NCBI GenBank assembly: GCA_051024685.1
Contig: JAZHPA010000021.1
Span: forward strand, 1-49,494
DNA: 49,494 nt
Source of the DNA: UBA12545 sp051024685
Lineage (GTDB): Bacteria; Bacillota; DSM-521; Neomoorellales; Neomoorellaceae
Reading direction: 5' to 3'
Each line of letters begins with the position of its first letter. The stretch's first letter is position 1. Below, one piece after another: positions 17,092 through 25,106 of the stretch. The position numbers and the translations under genes are program-made. The notes beneath the pieces were generated by a model that saw only the letters and a program-made list of their open reading frames with translations, was not told the DNA's origin and did no database searches.

Positions 17092-18296
17092 ATGTCCTCC
17101 AGGGAAAAAAGATTATTTTAGGTGTCTGCGGGGGTATAGCGGCCTACAAGGCCGGAGACTTATGCAGGTTGCTGGTAAAAGAGGGAGCCCGGGTACACGT
17201 TATCATGACGCGTTCAGGCCAGGAATTTATAACTCCCCTCACTTTGAGCACTTTGTCCGGCAACCCCGTCCTTACAGACACCTTCGATTTTGCGGGCAGG
17301 AGCCCCCTGGTCCATATCGAGGTGGCCGAGGGGGCGGATTTGCTGTTAATAGCTCCGGCCACGGCCAATATAATTGCCAAGCTGGCCGCTGGTATAGCTG
17401 ACGATTTGCTCAGCACCACGGCCCTGGCGGTCACCTGCCCCGCTTTGATTGCCCCGGCCATGAACGTAAACATGTACAGCAAGGCCGTGGTACAGGAAAA
17501 TCTGGCTCTCCTGGAAAAGCGGGGATGGGGGATTATTGAGCCGGAGGAGGGGATCTTGGCCTGCGGCGCTAAGGGGAAAGGGCGGCTGGCCTCCCTTTCC
17601 AGGATTATGGCGGCTGTCCGCAGGGCCCTCTTTGCCCAGGATTTTGCCGGTCGAAGGGTCTTGGTTACGGCCGGTGGCACGCGGGAACCCTTAGACCCGG
17701 TGCGCTACTTGAGCAACCGGAGCTCCGGAAAGATGGGCTATGCCCTGGCCCAGGCTGCCTGGGAGCGGGGAGCCAGGGTTATTCTGGTGAGCGCAGCCAC
17801 AGGTCTAGAACCCCCTTGGGGAATCGAAATCTATCAGGTAGAAACAGCAGCCGAAATGGCCGAGCGAGTTCTGCAGCTATTCCCCCAGGTGGATGTGGTG
17901 ATCAAAGCGGCGGCGGTGGCGGATTTTCGCCCGGCGCAGGCAGCGGCAGAAAAGATAAAAAAAGGCGGTCGAGAGCACCTCACCATTACTCTGGAGCCTA
18001 CGGTGGATATATTGGCCGAACTGGGCAAGAGGAAGCAGGACCAGATTTTGGTAGGCTTTGCGGCGGAAACCAGCCGAGCCCTGGAACATGGAGCTCAAAA
18101 GATGAAGGCTAAGAATGTGGATTTGATGGTGGTAAATGATGTTACGAGGGAGGGAGCCGGTTTCGGCAGCGATACCAACCTGGTCACTTTACTTTATCCC
18201 GACGGGCGGCGGGAAGAGCTGCCCTGTCTGCCGAAATTGGAAGTAGCCCACCGCATTCTGGAGGCCGTAAAGGCTTTGCCGGCTTTTACAAAGTAA
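17088..18296 (+). CDS. coaBC: Bifunctional phosphopantothenoylcysteine decarboxylase / phosphopantothenate-cysteine ligase
   Basis: It carries out two consecutive steps of coenzyme A synthesis. The flavoprotein CoaC half (about residues 1-185) has GVCGGIAAYKA, the active-site PAMNVNMY and the catalytic-cysteine loop ILACGAKGKGRL. The CoaB half (about 190-402) has TAGGTREPLDPVRYLSNRSS and AAVADFRP. The GTG at 17088 overlaps the rpoZ stop as GTGA and follows AAGGA; ATG 17070 is an alternative with six more residues and no clear ribosome site. Confidence 0.95.
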   Translation: MNVLQGKKIILGVCGGIAAYKAGDLCRLLVKEGARVHVIMTRSGQEFITPLTLSTLSGNPVLTDTFDFAGRSPLVHIEVAEGADLLLIAPATANIIAKLAAGIADDLLSTTALAVTCPALIAPAMNVNMYSKAVVQENLALLEKRGWGIIEPEEGILACGAKGKGRLASLSRIMAAVRRALFAQDFAGRRVLVTAGGTREPLDPVRYLSNRSSGKMGYALAQAAWERGARVILVSAATGLEPPWGIEIYQVETAAEMAERVLQLFPQVDVVIKAAAVADFRPAQAAAEKIKKGGREHLTITLEPTVDILAELGKRKQDQILVGFAAETSRALEHGAQKMKAKNVDLMVVNDVTREGAGFGSDTNLVTLLYPDGRREELPCLPKLEVAHRILEAVKALPAFTK

Positions 18297-18324
18297 GCGG
18301 GAGTTTTAAGGGAGGAGTGGCAAG

Positions 18325-19512
18325 TTGGGACGCAGACTTTTTACTTCGGAATCCGTGACCGAGGGCCATCCTGATAAAATGGCGGACCGCATTGCCGATA
18401 CGGTTCTGGATGCCATTCTGGAAAAGGATCCTTGGGCCCGGGTTGCTTGCGAGGTGCTGGTAAGCACGGGCTTAGTTTTAGTGGCCGGACAGATCACGAC
18501 TGATTGTTATGTAGATATTCCGCAGGTGGTGCGGGAAACGGTACGCGATATAGGTTACACCCGCGCGAAATTCGGCTTTGACGGTGACACCTGTGCGGTG
18601 GTTACTTCCATTGACGAGCAGTCGCCTGACATTGCCATGGGAGTGGACCAGGCGTGGGAGAAGCGGACGGGGCTGGAAGATGATGAAGTGGCGACCCTGG
18701 GAGCGGGAGACCAGGGGATGATGTTCGGGTATGCTACTAAAGAAACCCCCGAGTTGATGCCCCTTCCTATTTCCCTGGCTCACAAACTAACCCGCAGGCT
18801 GGCCGAAGTGCGCAAGGAGCGCATCCTGCCCTATTTGCGGCCCGATGGGAAGTCCCAGGTTACCGTGGAATATGAGGGGGACAAGCCTGTAAGGGTGGAT
18901 ACCGTTGTCATCTCCGCCCAACACCGCCCGGATATCGATTTAGAAGATTTGAGGGAAGGTATATTACACGAGGTAATCTACAAGGTCATCCCCGAAGAAA
19001 TGCTGGATAAGAAGACCAGGTACTTTATTAACCCGACGGGCCGCTTTGTGATCGGAGGGCCCCAGGGCGACACCGGCCTTACCGGGCGGAAAATTATAGT
19101 GGATACATATGGCGGTATGGCCCGACACGGTGGAGGAGCCCTCTCGGGAAAAGACGCTACCAAGGTGGATCGGTCCGGCGCCTATGCGGCCCGTTATGTG
19201 GCCAAGAACATCGTAGCCGCCGGGTTGGCTGAGCGATGTGAGGTTCAAGTTGCCTATGCCATCGGGGTAGCCCGTCCCGTTTCCATAAGTGTCGATACCT
19301 TTGGCACCGGCATCCTACCCGACGACCGGTTGGTGGAGATAATCAAGGAACACTTCGACTTAAGGCCGGGGGCGATCATTCGCGATTTGGGTTTGCGCCG
19401 GCCTATCTACCGGCCCGTTTCGGTGTACGGGCATTTCGGGCGCGAAGATTTGGACCTGCCGTGGGAGCGCCTGGACAAGGTAGAAGAATTACGTACCGCG
19501 GCCGGAGTTTAG
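18325..19512 (+). CDS. metK: S-adenosylmethionine synthetase
   Basis: It makes S-adenosylmethionine from methionine and ATP. The 395 aa start GRRLFTSESVTEGHPDKMAD, with the ATP-binding hexapeptide GAGDQG near residue 129 and the loop GGGALSGKDATKVDRSGAY near residue 270. The TTG at 18325 has GGAGGAG seven bases upstream. No SAM riboswitch is seen in the 28-base gap after coaBC, so the gene probably reads through from the upstream operon. Confidence 0.97.
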   Translation: MGRRLFTSESVTEGHPDKMADRIADTVLDAILEKDPWARVACEVLVSTGLVLVAGQITTDCYVDIPQVVRETVRDIGYTRAKFGFDGDTCAVVTSIDEQSPDIAMGVDQAWEKRTGLEDDEVATLGAGDQGMMFGYATKETPELMPLPISLAHKLTRRLAEVRKERILPYLRPDGKSQVTVEYEGDKPVRVDTVVISAQHRPDIDLEDLREGILHEVIYKVIPEEMLDKKTRYFINPTGRFVIGGPQGDTGLTGRKIIVDTYGGMARHGGGALSGKDATKVDRSGAYAARYVAKNIVAAGLAERCEVQVAYAIGVARPVSISVDTFGTGILPDDRLVEIIKEHFDLRPGAIIRDLGLRRPIYRPVSVYGHFGREDLDLPWERLDKVEELRTAAGV

Positions 19513-19659
19513 GGTAAAGTACTGAAATATTGCAGCCTGCAGACGCATGCCGCGGGCAAAGCGGTGTATACCTTGAGGTTTTATTGGCAGGGAAGGGCAC
19601 GGCCCGAGAGAAAGGAGTGGCCACGAAGGCCTTGGAGAGGGAATAGAAGGGAGGTTTTC

Positions 19660-19716
19660 GTGGCCATTGTGCTTCCCGACGGGCCCATGCGGGGAGGGGA
19701 TTCGATTTGCAACTAG
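19660..19716 (+). CDS. Possible 18-aa leader peptide before the LysE-type gene
   Basis: The GTG at 19660 follows a very good ribosome site (GAAGGGAGG, six bases upstream) and opens a short frame MAIVLPDGPMRGGDSICN that ends by overlapping the TTG start of the next gene. It resembles a coupling or leader peptide. No homologue is recognised, and it may be chance. The rest of the 194-base gap after metK holds no clear promoter or terminator. Confidence 0.25.
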   Translation: MAIVLPDGPMRGGDSICN

Positions 19717-20369
19717 TGACCATTTTTGCCACGGCTTTTACGGTGGGGCTCTCGGGGGCCATGATGCCCGGTCCCCTTTTAACAGTGACCATTGGGGAAG
19801 CGGCTCGGCGCGGTTTTCTGGCAGGGCCGCTGCTCGTCCTGGGCCATGGTATTTTAGAAGGGATACTGGTTGCCGCCTTGGCCATGGGACTGGGATCATT
19901 CCTTACCATGGCTGCCGTAGCCAAAGTCATCGCCGTGATAGGCGGGATGTTTCTGATTTATATGGGTTGGGGAATATTCCGTGATGCATGGTATCACAGG
20001 GTGACTTTAAACGTAGATCCCGGCCAGCCAGCTTCCCTAGAAAAAACTGATTCCTCACCTCCCAAGTACATGCATCCGGTCTTGGCCGGGGTCCTGGTCA
20101 GTCTTTCCAACCCCTACTGGACGTTATGGTGGGCCACTGTGGGTTTGGGTTATATAGTCTTGTCCTTAAAACAGGGAATACCCGGGCTGGTAAGTTTCTT
20201 AAGCGGGCACATCTTGTCTGATTTGGCCTGGTACAGCCTGGTGGCGGCCGCCATAGCCAAAGGCCGCCACTTGGTAACGCCTGTGATTTATCGGGGAGTA
20301 CTTTTAGTCTGCGGTCTGTTTCTTATTTTTCTGGGTGGATCTTTTGTATTCTGGGGTGTGGGGGGATAG
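19707..20369 (+). CDS. LysE/RhtB-family transporter
   Basis: A predicted inner-membrane exporter of the LysE superfamily, which exports amino acids or related small molecules. The 220 aa have about six hydrophobic segments and the family N-terminus AFTVGLSGAMMPGPLLTVTI, with ARRGFLAGPLLVLGHG following. SLSNPYWTLWW in the middle is also typical. The TTG at 19707 has GGGGAGGGGA upstream. The substrate cannot be told from sequence. It lies alone after metK; the next gene has its own promoter. Confidence 0.85.
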   Translation: MQLVTIFATAFTVGLSGAMMPGPLLTVTIGEAARRGFLAGPLLVLGHGILEGILVAALAMGLGSFLTMAAVAKVIAVIGGMFLIYMGWGIFRDAWYHRVTLNVDPGQPASLEKTDSSPPKYMHPVLAGVLVSLSNPYWTLWWATVGLGYIVLSLKQGIPGLVSFLSGHILSDLAWYSLVAAAIAKGRHLVTPVIYRGVLLVCGLFLIFLGGSFVFWGVGG

Positions 20370-20418
20370 AATGACTAAATTTTCCGGAAGGCGATAGTCT
20401 TTCTGGGGTCCACAAAAA

Positions 20419-20448
20419 TTGCAAGGATGTCGCCGCTTGTGCTATATT
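20419..20448 (+). promoter_or_regulatory. Predicted promoter of the 81-aa gene
   Basis: TTGCAA (20419-20424), an 18-base spacer and TATATT (20443-20448). The start point would fall near 20455, giving a leader of only about a dozen bases that begins at the ribosome site. Confidence 0.5.
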
Positions 20449-20466
20449 TATTTAGAGGTGGTCATC

Positions 20467-20712
20467 GTGATTATGGACCCCGCAACAGTCAGGCAATTGG
20501 CCGCAAGTATTATCTATCGGGCGGTGCTCGATCTAATTTACAAGGATGAAAGTTCGCCGTACTGGCATAGCGCCAAGACCTTTTTTGATTCAGCATGGTT
20601 TGAAGATTTAGCTGAATACCTGGGCTACGATACCGCCGCCGTAAAAAAGGCCATTGAAAAGATTTGTGCCAACCCCGAGCACTACAAGACCTTGTTGCGC
20701 TCCCTGAACTAA
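20467..20712 (+). CDS. Small hypothetical protein, 81 aa
   Basis: I do not recognise this protein. The GTG at 20467 follows GAGGTG by six bases; an ATG two codons later is the alternative. The product is soluble, rich in aromatic and acidic residues (LIYKDESSPYWHSAKTFF near residue 24), with no membrane segment and a predicted helical fold. It has its own promoter. Local composition is slightly more AT-rich than metK, and it lies at the left edge of the accessory island. A lack of operon partners gives no clue to function. Confidence 0.6.
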   Translation: MIMDPATVRQLAASIIYRAVLDLIYKDESSPYWHSAKTFFDSAWFEDLAEYLGYDTAAVKKAIEKICANPEHYKTLLRSLN

Positions 20713-21040
20713 CGCCCTGCCCCGCCTTAAACCTTTTATTTAGCTTCTCTCCCTGACTTCTTGTCAATTTTACGCTCCCCCGCCTGGACATACCCCCTCT
20801 TTACTGCCTGGCCTTATAAAGCCGGCCTTAATCGTTCCCTCGACGGTAATGGCCCTCGAAACAAAGGGCAGGAGTGGCCTGCCCCGGAAGCTCTGTACGG
20901 CAAGCTGGCAGGCTCATTGTTTGATATTAATTGTCTAACTCGGGGGACAAGGCCGTACAGATCATGCGAATGTAAGGGATTCGGTGATATTCATAAGAAA
21001 GCCGTGACGTAGCAGAGCTTTGCCGTGGTTCGGAAGTTCC
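20713..21040 (+). other. Gene-poor stretch before the kinase remnant
   Basis: No convincing gene, RNA or repeat is seen. An 83-codon open frame at 20761-21012 has no good ribosome site and an unnatural composition. The stretch is probably decayed sequence linked to the kinase fragment downstream. Confidence 0.4.
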
Positions 21041-21041
21041 A

Positions 21042-21170
21042 AGGGTTGGTGCGGTCAAGGGAGAGGAAGTAGACCCCACCGGCGCAGGCGATTGTTTTGC
21101 CCGGGGCGTTTATCGCCAGCCTGGCCAAAGGCCGCAGTCTTCCCGAGGCTTTGACCCTGGCCATGGATTC
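21042..21170 (+). pseudogene. Fragment of a PfkB-family sugar kinase, frameshifted
   Basis: From about 21045 one frame reads VGAVKGEEVDPTGAGDCFA, which is the PfkB C-terminal signature: DPTGAGD is the anion hole and catalytic Asp of ribokinase-like enzymes. After about 21093 the match moves to another frame and continues GAFIASLAKGRSLPEALTLA, the helix that always follows. A shift of one base has therefore broken the gene, and neither the N-terminal lid nor the usual end is present. It is a relic of a sugar or nucleoside kinase; the exact substrate cannot be told. Confidence 0.7.
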
Positions 21171-21366
21171 CTGGTGCCGGGAATCTACTGCCAGATCCGG
21201 GAGCTTCCTGGCGAGGTATTCTGAACCGCTAAAGGTACGGTCGTCCCGCTCTCGGAGGCTAACCATCGTCCACACTTACCACCACGTGTTCGGCGCCGCG
21301 CTGGTCTCATGCCTGGTTATGACTACGTCTTGGAAGGAGGGTCAGCAGGCGACAACCACCGAAAAT

Positions 21367-21400
21367 GGCCTCCGGGGCGATCCCCGGAGGCCTAGATTTT
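21367..21400 (+). terminator. Intrinsic terminator that hosts the group II intron
   Basis: A perfect 11-bp stem (21367-21377 with 21382-21392) with a CGAT loop, followed by TAGATTTT. The intron begins on the next base, exactly where class C group II introns insert. Confidence 0.8.
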
Positions 21401-21956
21401 GTGTGCCCGGCATGGGCGTTGGCTATAGGGTGTAAGTCCCGAACGACGAAGGTAGCAGTAGTCGTTAGCTTAAGGCAAGGGTGTCCGTCGTGAGGCGGAA
21501 TCCGAAGGAAGCCGGCGGAAGCTTAAGGCCCGACGAACAGGAACCGCATAGGAGGCTAGCAGCAGTTGGATGAGCTTGCGAAACAAAGCGAAATCCTTTA
21601 ACGTGCGGCTGCTGAGAGTATATGCGGCGGGTAGATGGAGGGAAAGTCAACGTTCTTACCTGGGGAGGCCTGCCAGATAAGCCAGGTAAACTGGTAACCC
21701 GCACTGGAAGGTGCGGCTGAGCTGGCAGGAGGAAGCTTTGGTCATAGTACCCCTTTTAGGCGCTGAAAAGGGGGAAGGACCGAACGTAAGGACAGGGAGG
21801 GCACTTTATGAGTTCGAGAGGAGGGCGAAGACAGCCGAAAATCCCGGGAGGGAGCTACCCACGGGAGGAAGCGGTGAAACTGCGGGGGACCGTGGGAGTG
21901 CTTAAGACCCTCCGGCACGAATAGGGGAGCCACCCTGCGGAGGCGGTACCGACCTG

Positions 21957-23212
21957 ATGGAGAAGGTGGTAGAGCGGAGCAACATGCTCCGTGCCCTGCA
22001 CCGGGTAGAGAGCAACAAAGGAGCGGCTGGTGTAGACGGTATGGCGATAAAATCCCTTCGACCATACCTGAAGGAACACTGGCCGAGGATAAGGGAAGAG
22101 TTGCTCAAGGGTAGCTATAGGCCGCAGCCGGTACGGAGGGTCGAAATCCCGAAACCCGACGGAGGCGTAAGGCTATTAGGGATACCCACGGTGCTGGACG
22201 ATCTCTCCAACAGGCCCTTCTACAAGTGTTAACGCCGATCTTTGACCCGGGTTTCTCAGAACATAGTTTTGGCTTTAGGCCGGGCAGGAACGCCCACCAG
22301 GCGGTAAAAGAAGCCCAGGGGTATATCCGAGAGGGATACAGGTATGTGGTGGACCTGGACTTAGAGAAATTCTTCGACCGGGTAAACCATGACATTCTCA
22401 TGGCCAGGGTAGCCCGGAAAGTTAAGGACAAGAGAGTACTAAAGCTTATTCGGGCATACCTTAAGGCAGGGGTCATGGTGAACGGTAGCTGTATAACCTC
22501 AGAGGAAGGGACACCGCAAGGAGGGCCGTTGAGCCCGTTGTTGGCCAACATAATCCTTGATGATTTAGACAAGGAGCTAGAGAGGCGGGGTCACAAGTTT
22601 GTCCGTTATGCGGACGACTGCAATATTTACGTAAGGAGCCAAAGGGCAGGACTTCGCGTAATGGAGAGCGTGAAAAGGTATGTAGAGGGGCGGCTAAAGC
22701 TCAAAGTTAATATGGAGAAGAGTGCGGTAGACCGGCCATGGAGGAGGAAATTTTTAGGTTTCTCCTTCACCTGGGAACGGGAAACGAGGATAAGGTTAGC
22801 GCCCAAGACGCTAAAGCGGTTCAAAGATAGAATACGGCAGATAACGAGGCGGAACTGGAGCATAGAGTTTCCGAGACGCATAGAGCTGTTGAACACTTAT
22901 CTTAAGGGATGGATAGGGTACTTTCGGCTAATAGAAACGCGAAGCACCCTGGAAGCCCTAGATGAGTGGATAAGGCGGCGGCTCAGGATGTGCCTGCTTA
23001 GGCAGTGGAGGAAACCCCGCACCAGGAGGCGGAACTTAGTAGCGTTAGGGATACCTGAAGATTGGGCGAGCCTCATAAGCAGGTCCCGGAAGGGGTACTG
23101 GCGGTTGGCCAATACTCCCCAGGTGAATAAAGCCCTTGGCCTTAAATATTGGAGAGACCAAGGGCTGACGAGCTTAGTGGAGCGGTACTTAGAACTTCGT
23201 AGCGCCTTATGA
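21957..23212 (+). pseudogene. ltrA: Group II intron reverse transcriptase/maturase, frameshifted
   Basis: Frame one (from ATG 21957, ribosome site GCGGAGGCGG) gives MEKVVERSNMLRALHRVE, then KGAAGVDGM and LLGIPTVLD, as in LtrA-type proteins. It then runs into a stop at 22230. Adding one base near 22199-22201 restores DRSLQQALLQVLTPIFDPGFSEHSFGFRPGR-like sequence, which continues in the second frame to the stop at 23212. That frame holds QGGPLSP, the catalytic YADD box (about 22607-22618) and the maturase X domain. There is no endonuclease domain. A single-base loss (or a sequencing error) is the simplest explanation; without repair the protein would be only 91 aa. Confidence 0.88.
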
Positions 23213-23281
23213 ACCGCCGTATACCGAACGGTACGTACGGTGGTGTGGGGGACGGGGGTTAGCCGCCCCCTCCTACCCGAT
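23211..23281 (+). ncRNA. Group II intron domains V and VI
   Basis: Domain V: ACCGCCGTA (23213-23221) pairs with TACGGTGGT (23236-23244), with one G-U. TACC/GGTA forms the upper helix with a GAAC loop, and a two-base CG bulge (23234-23235) sits at the expected place. Domain VI is the GC-rich hairpin after it, followed by CTACCCGAT. Confidence 0.75.
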
Positions 23282-23302
23282 TAACATGACAATAGGGAAT
23301 AA

Positions 23303-23341
23303 TGTCGTAATTTTGCGACAAGGATATTCGTATCTTATAGC
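23303..23341 (+). promoter_or_regulatory. Promoter with overlapping inverted repeat, upstream of the PIN pair
   Basis: TTGCGA (23313-23318), 17 bases, then TATAGC (23336-23341). An inverted repeat TGTCG (23303-23307) / CGACA (23316-23320) overlaps the -35 box and would suit a repressor, as expected where a toxin-antitoxin complex represses its own operon. The match to the -10 consensus is only moderate. Confidence 0.4.
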
Positions 23342-23406
23342 GAAATAATTTGCTAGTATTGGCTATTGCAGGAACTTGCCTTCTGAAAGGGGAGGGGTGT
23401 GCTCAA

Positions 23407-24177
23407 GTGAACATTCCAGTTGCATTTGAGCTTAGCCTTCAAGGAGAAGGCGTATACCCGGAAACAACTCCCCTTAGTGAACTGGTAGAGTTCCTTTCAG
23501 CAATTGAAAAGGCTATCAAGGCATTGACCGAAGCAGAGGGGACCGACAAGGAAGAGCTTATAGTGGGTTTAGTAGAAGTAAAGCGTTCAAGCACCATTCT
23601 CCGTTTTACCTCAAATCGTCCTTCAGAAGTACGCCAGGCCTGGGGTACTATTGTCGGTGCTCTTGCAACAAAGAACCTAGAACAACTACCAAGTCAAGCC
23701 AAGAAACTGATCGAGACTTCTGTTTCATATGCCAAGAAACGTAAGGCTTCTGTCGGCTTCATAACTGTCCCTGGGCAACCCCCAGCTGTCTGCATTGATC
23801 CAAACACTGAGTTCCCCACACATGAAACTAAAGTTAGAGGCGAAACGGTGCTTTATGGACTGGTCACGCGCGTCGGTGGTAAAGAACCTAAAGTTGGTCT
23901 TTCATTAGATAATGGAACTTTTCTTGTTTGTGAGACCAGCCGCCAATTAGCTAAACAATTAGGAAGCCGACTGTACGAATGGGTAGGCTTATCAGGTATT
24001 GCTGAATGGGATACTCGTGACTGGTCTATAACAGCATTCGAGGCGCGTGAACTGATAGAATATACTGCTGTACCCATTACAGATGCAATAGCTTCCTTAG
24101 CACGTGCTGCTGGGCCTGAAGCGTGGGCGGATGTAGTAGATATTGTGAAGGAAATTAATGAGTTCCGGCAGGGGTAG
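23407..24177 (+). CDS. Hypothetical 256-aa partner of a PIN-domain protein
   Basis: I do not recognise a named family. The GTG at 23407 follows GGGAGGGGTG; a longer frame starting at 23350 lacks a ribosome site. The N-terminal half (about 1-110) looks alpha/beta, with FELSLQGEGVYPET and a strand-rich VEVKRSSTILRFTS segment. The second half (about 135-215) is strand-rich and barrel-like (ETVLYGLVTRVGGKEPKVGL, then LGSRLYEWVGLSGIAEWD). There is no membrane segment and no catalytic motif that I can name. It ends three bases before a PIN nuclease gene, so it may be a large antitoxin or targeting subunit. GC content is clearly lower than in the flanking housekeeping genes, which suggests transfer. 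Confidence 0.75.
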   Translation: MNIPVAFELSLQGEGVYPETTPLSELVEFLSAIEKAIKALTEAEGTDKEELIVGLVEVKRSSTILRFTSNRPSEVRQAWGTIVGALATKNLEQLPSQAKKLIETSVSYAKKRKASVGFITVPGQPPAVCIDPNTEFPTHETKVRGETVLYGLVTRVGGKEPKVGLSLDNGTFLVCETSRQLAKQLGSRLYEWVGLSGIAEWDTRDWSITAFEARELIEYTAVPITDAIASLARAAGPEAWADVVDIVKEINEFRQG

Positions 24178-24180
24178 AAA

Positions 24181-24720
24181 ATGATAGTTTGTCTGGATAC
24201 TCATATACTTATATGGGGTATTAGGGGCGAGGCCAAAGCTGGTCAAGAATTTCAGATCGTACGAACCAAAAGTTTGCTCAAAAAACTTGAAGAGGAGCGA
24301 CATCGTATTATAATTCCAAGCCCAGTTCTTGCGGAATTTTTACTTGGCGTACCGTATGACAGATATGCGGCCATCATGTCGGTGTTGAACAAATTCATTA
24401 TCGCACCTTTTGATGCTAAAGCCGCATTTGAGTTTGCACGCCTTTGGAAGAACAAGAACAAGGGACGTAGCTTGGCTGAAGAGGTTCGGCTCGCATTGAA
24501 TGGGAGAGGCAGAGAAGCTATTAAGGTTGATTGTCAAATAGTTTCGATAGCACTCTCTCGTGGGGTAGATGTTATTTACAGTCATGATGAAGGGGTAAAA
24601 CATTTTGCAGAAGGGGAAATAAGGGTGTTGGAAGTGCCGCCAGCCGAAATTCAAGAAGAGTTTTCGTTCATTGCAGTAAATGCTGAACATGAGGTTGCCG
24701 CTATGTCTAATTCTAGCTAA
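24181..24720 (+). CDS. PIN-domain ribonuclease-like protein (VapC-type toxin candidate)
   Basis: PIN proteins are Mg2+-dependent RNases; many are the toxins of VapBC pairs. In this 179-aa product the usual acidic residues are present: Asp6 in VCLDTHILIW, Glu in SPVLAEFLLG (about residue 47), Asp in KVDCQIVSIAL (about 119) and Asp in YSHDEG (about 138). The ATG lies three bases after the upstream stop, with GGGGTAG as ribosome site, so the two are cotranslated. It is longer than the common VapC (130-140 aa), having a C-terminal extension of about 25 residues past the last strand. Composition is AT-rich, as in its partner. Confidence 0.85.
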   Translation: MIVCLDTHILIWGIRGEAKAGQEFQIVRTKSLLKKLEEERHRIIIPSPVLAEFLLGVPYDRYAAIMSVLNKFIIAPFDAKAAFEFARLWKNKNKGRSLAEEVRLALNGRGREAIKVDCQIVSIALSRGVDVIYSHDEGVKHFAEGEIRVLEVPPAEIQEEFSFIAVNAEHEVAAMSNSS

Positions 24721-24733
24721 CATAACAGGCAGG

Positions 24734-24775
24734 CCCTCGAGGCCTGCGGGTTGACCGCGGGCCGAGGGGCTTTTT
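24734..24775 (+). terminator. Intrinsic terminator after the PIN gene
   Basis: Nested stem: CCCTC (24734-24738) with GAGGG (24764-24768), GGCC with GGCC, GCGG with CCGC, then TTTTT at 24771-24775. A competing hairpin (GCAGGCC/GGCCTGC, 24729-24747) overlaps its 5' side. Confidence 0.8.
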
Positions 24776-24991
24776 GCATTTTAATAGCTGGCCGGGTTCA
24801 TGGAAATCCCAAATCAAAAGATCAAGGTTCAACGAGAGAAGAGTAGATCAAAATTGAGCAGGGTAGCTAGCGTAAGTAGTAACGGGGAGAGTTATCCGCC
24901 ATTTTTGTTGCAAAAAGGTGAGAAGTGATCACTGAGAAAGGATTTTTTAGTAATTTTATCCACATAATCCACACATAGTGAAATTTAGAGA
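24776..24991 (+). other. AT-rich intergenic stretch between the two gene pairs
   Basis: No gene is seen. It contains one perfect DnaA box (TTATCCACA, 24956-24964) and a weaker relative (TTATCCGCC, about 24893), plus AT runs. One box is not evidence of an origin. Confidence 0.4.
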
Positions 24992-25020
24992 GTGACAACG
25001 TGCCTAAGGAGTGATAGAAT
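24992..25020 (+). promoter_or_regulatory. Predicted promoter of the Panacea pair
   Basis: GTGACA (24992-24997), a 17-base spacer and TAGAAT (25015-25020). Transcription would begin near 25027, leaving a leader of about 130 bases. Confidence 0.65.
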
Positions 25021-25037
25021 ATAAACAAGTGAGAGGA

Positions 25038-25106
25038 CTACCTTTCGGGTTGCTTACATGTCCCGTTCTTTGGGAATAATCATAAAGTAAGTTAACCGAA
25101 AGGTAG
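25038..25106 (+). promoter_or_regulatory. Long hairpin in the leader of the Panacea pair
   Basis: CTACCTTTCGGGTT (25038-25051) is complementary to AACCGAAAGGTAG (25094-25106), 13 pairs with one bulged base. A smaller hairpin TCCC/GGGA (25061-25075) lies in the loop. It lies between promoter and start codon, so it is either an RNA control element or, as DNA, a pair of operator half-sites. Confidence 0.6.

Larger units (their letters stand above)
21401..23281 (+). mobile_element. Group II intron, class C-like, about 1.88 kb
   Basis: The 5' end is GTGTGCCCGGCATGGGCG, matching the GUGYG rule of group II introns. A structured leader of about 550 bases follows, then the intron-encoded reverse transcriptase (broken, see its entry), then domains V and VI and a 3' end CTACCCGAT. 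The protein stops after the maturase region with no HNH endonuclease, and the intron sits directly behind a terminator hairpin; both are traits of class C introns, which use hairpins rather than long base-pairing to choose sites. The 3' boundary is set by comparison with typical ends and may be off by a few bases. With a shifted reading frame the element is probably not mobile by itself. Confidence 0.85.

Noticed and set aside
20761..21012. 83-codon open frame between the 81-aa gene and the kinase relic
   Set aside because: No ribosome site and no likeness to any protein family.
22105..22572. 155-codon minus-strand frame inside the intron
   Set aside because: Antisense shadow of the reverse transcriptase gene.
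24893..24964. DnaA box TTATCCACA as a possible origin of replication
   Set aside because: Only one perfect and one poor box, with no dnaA, dnaN or box cluster nearby.
25038..25106. Leader hairpin as a T-box riboswitch
   Set aside because: No T-box consensus, no specifier loop and no terminator; the downstream gene is an antitoxin.
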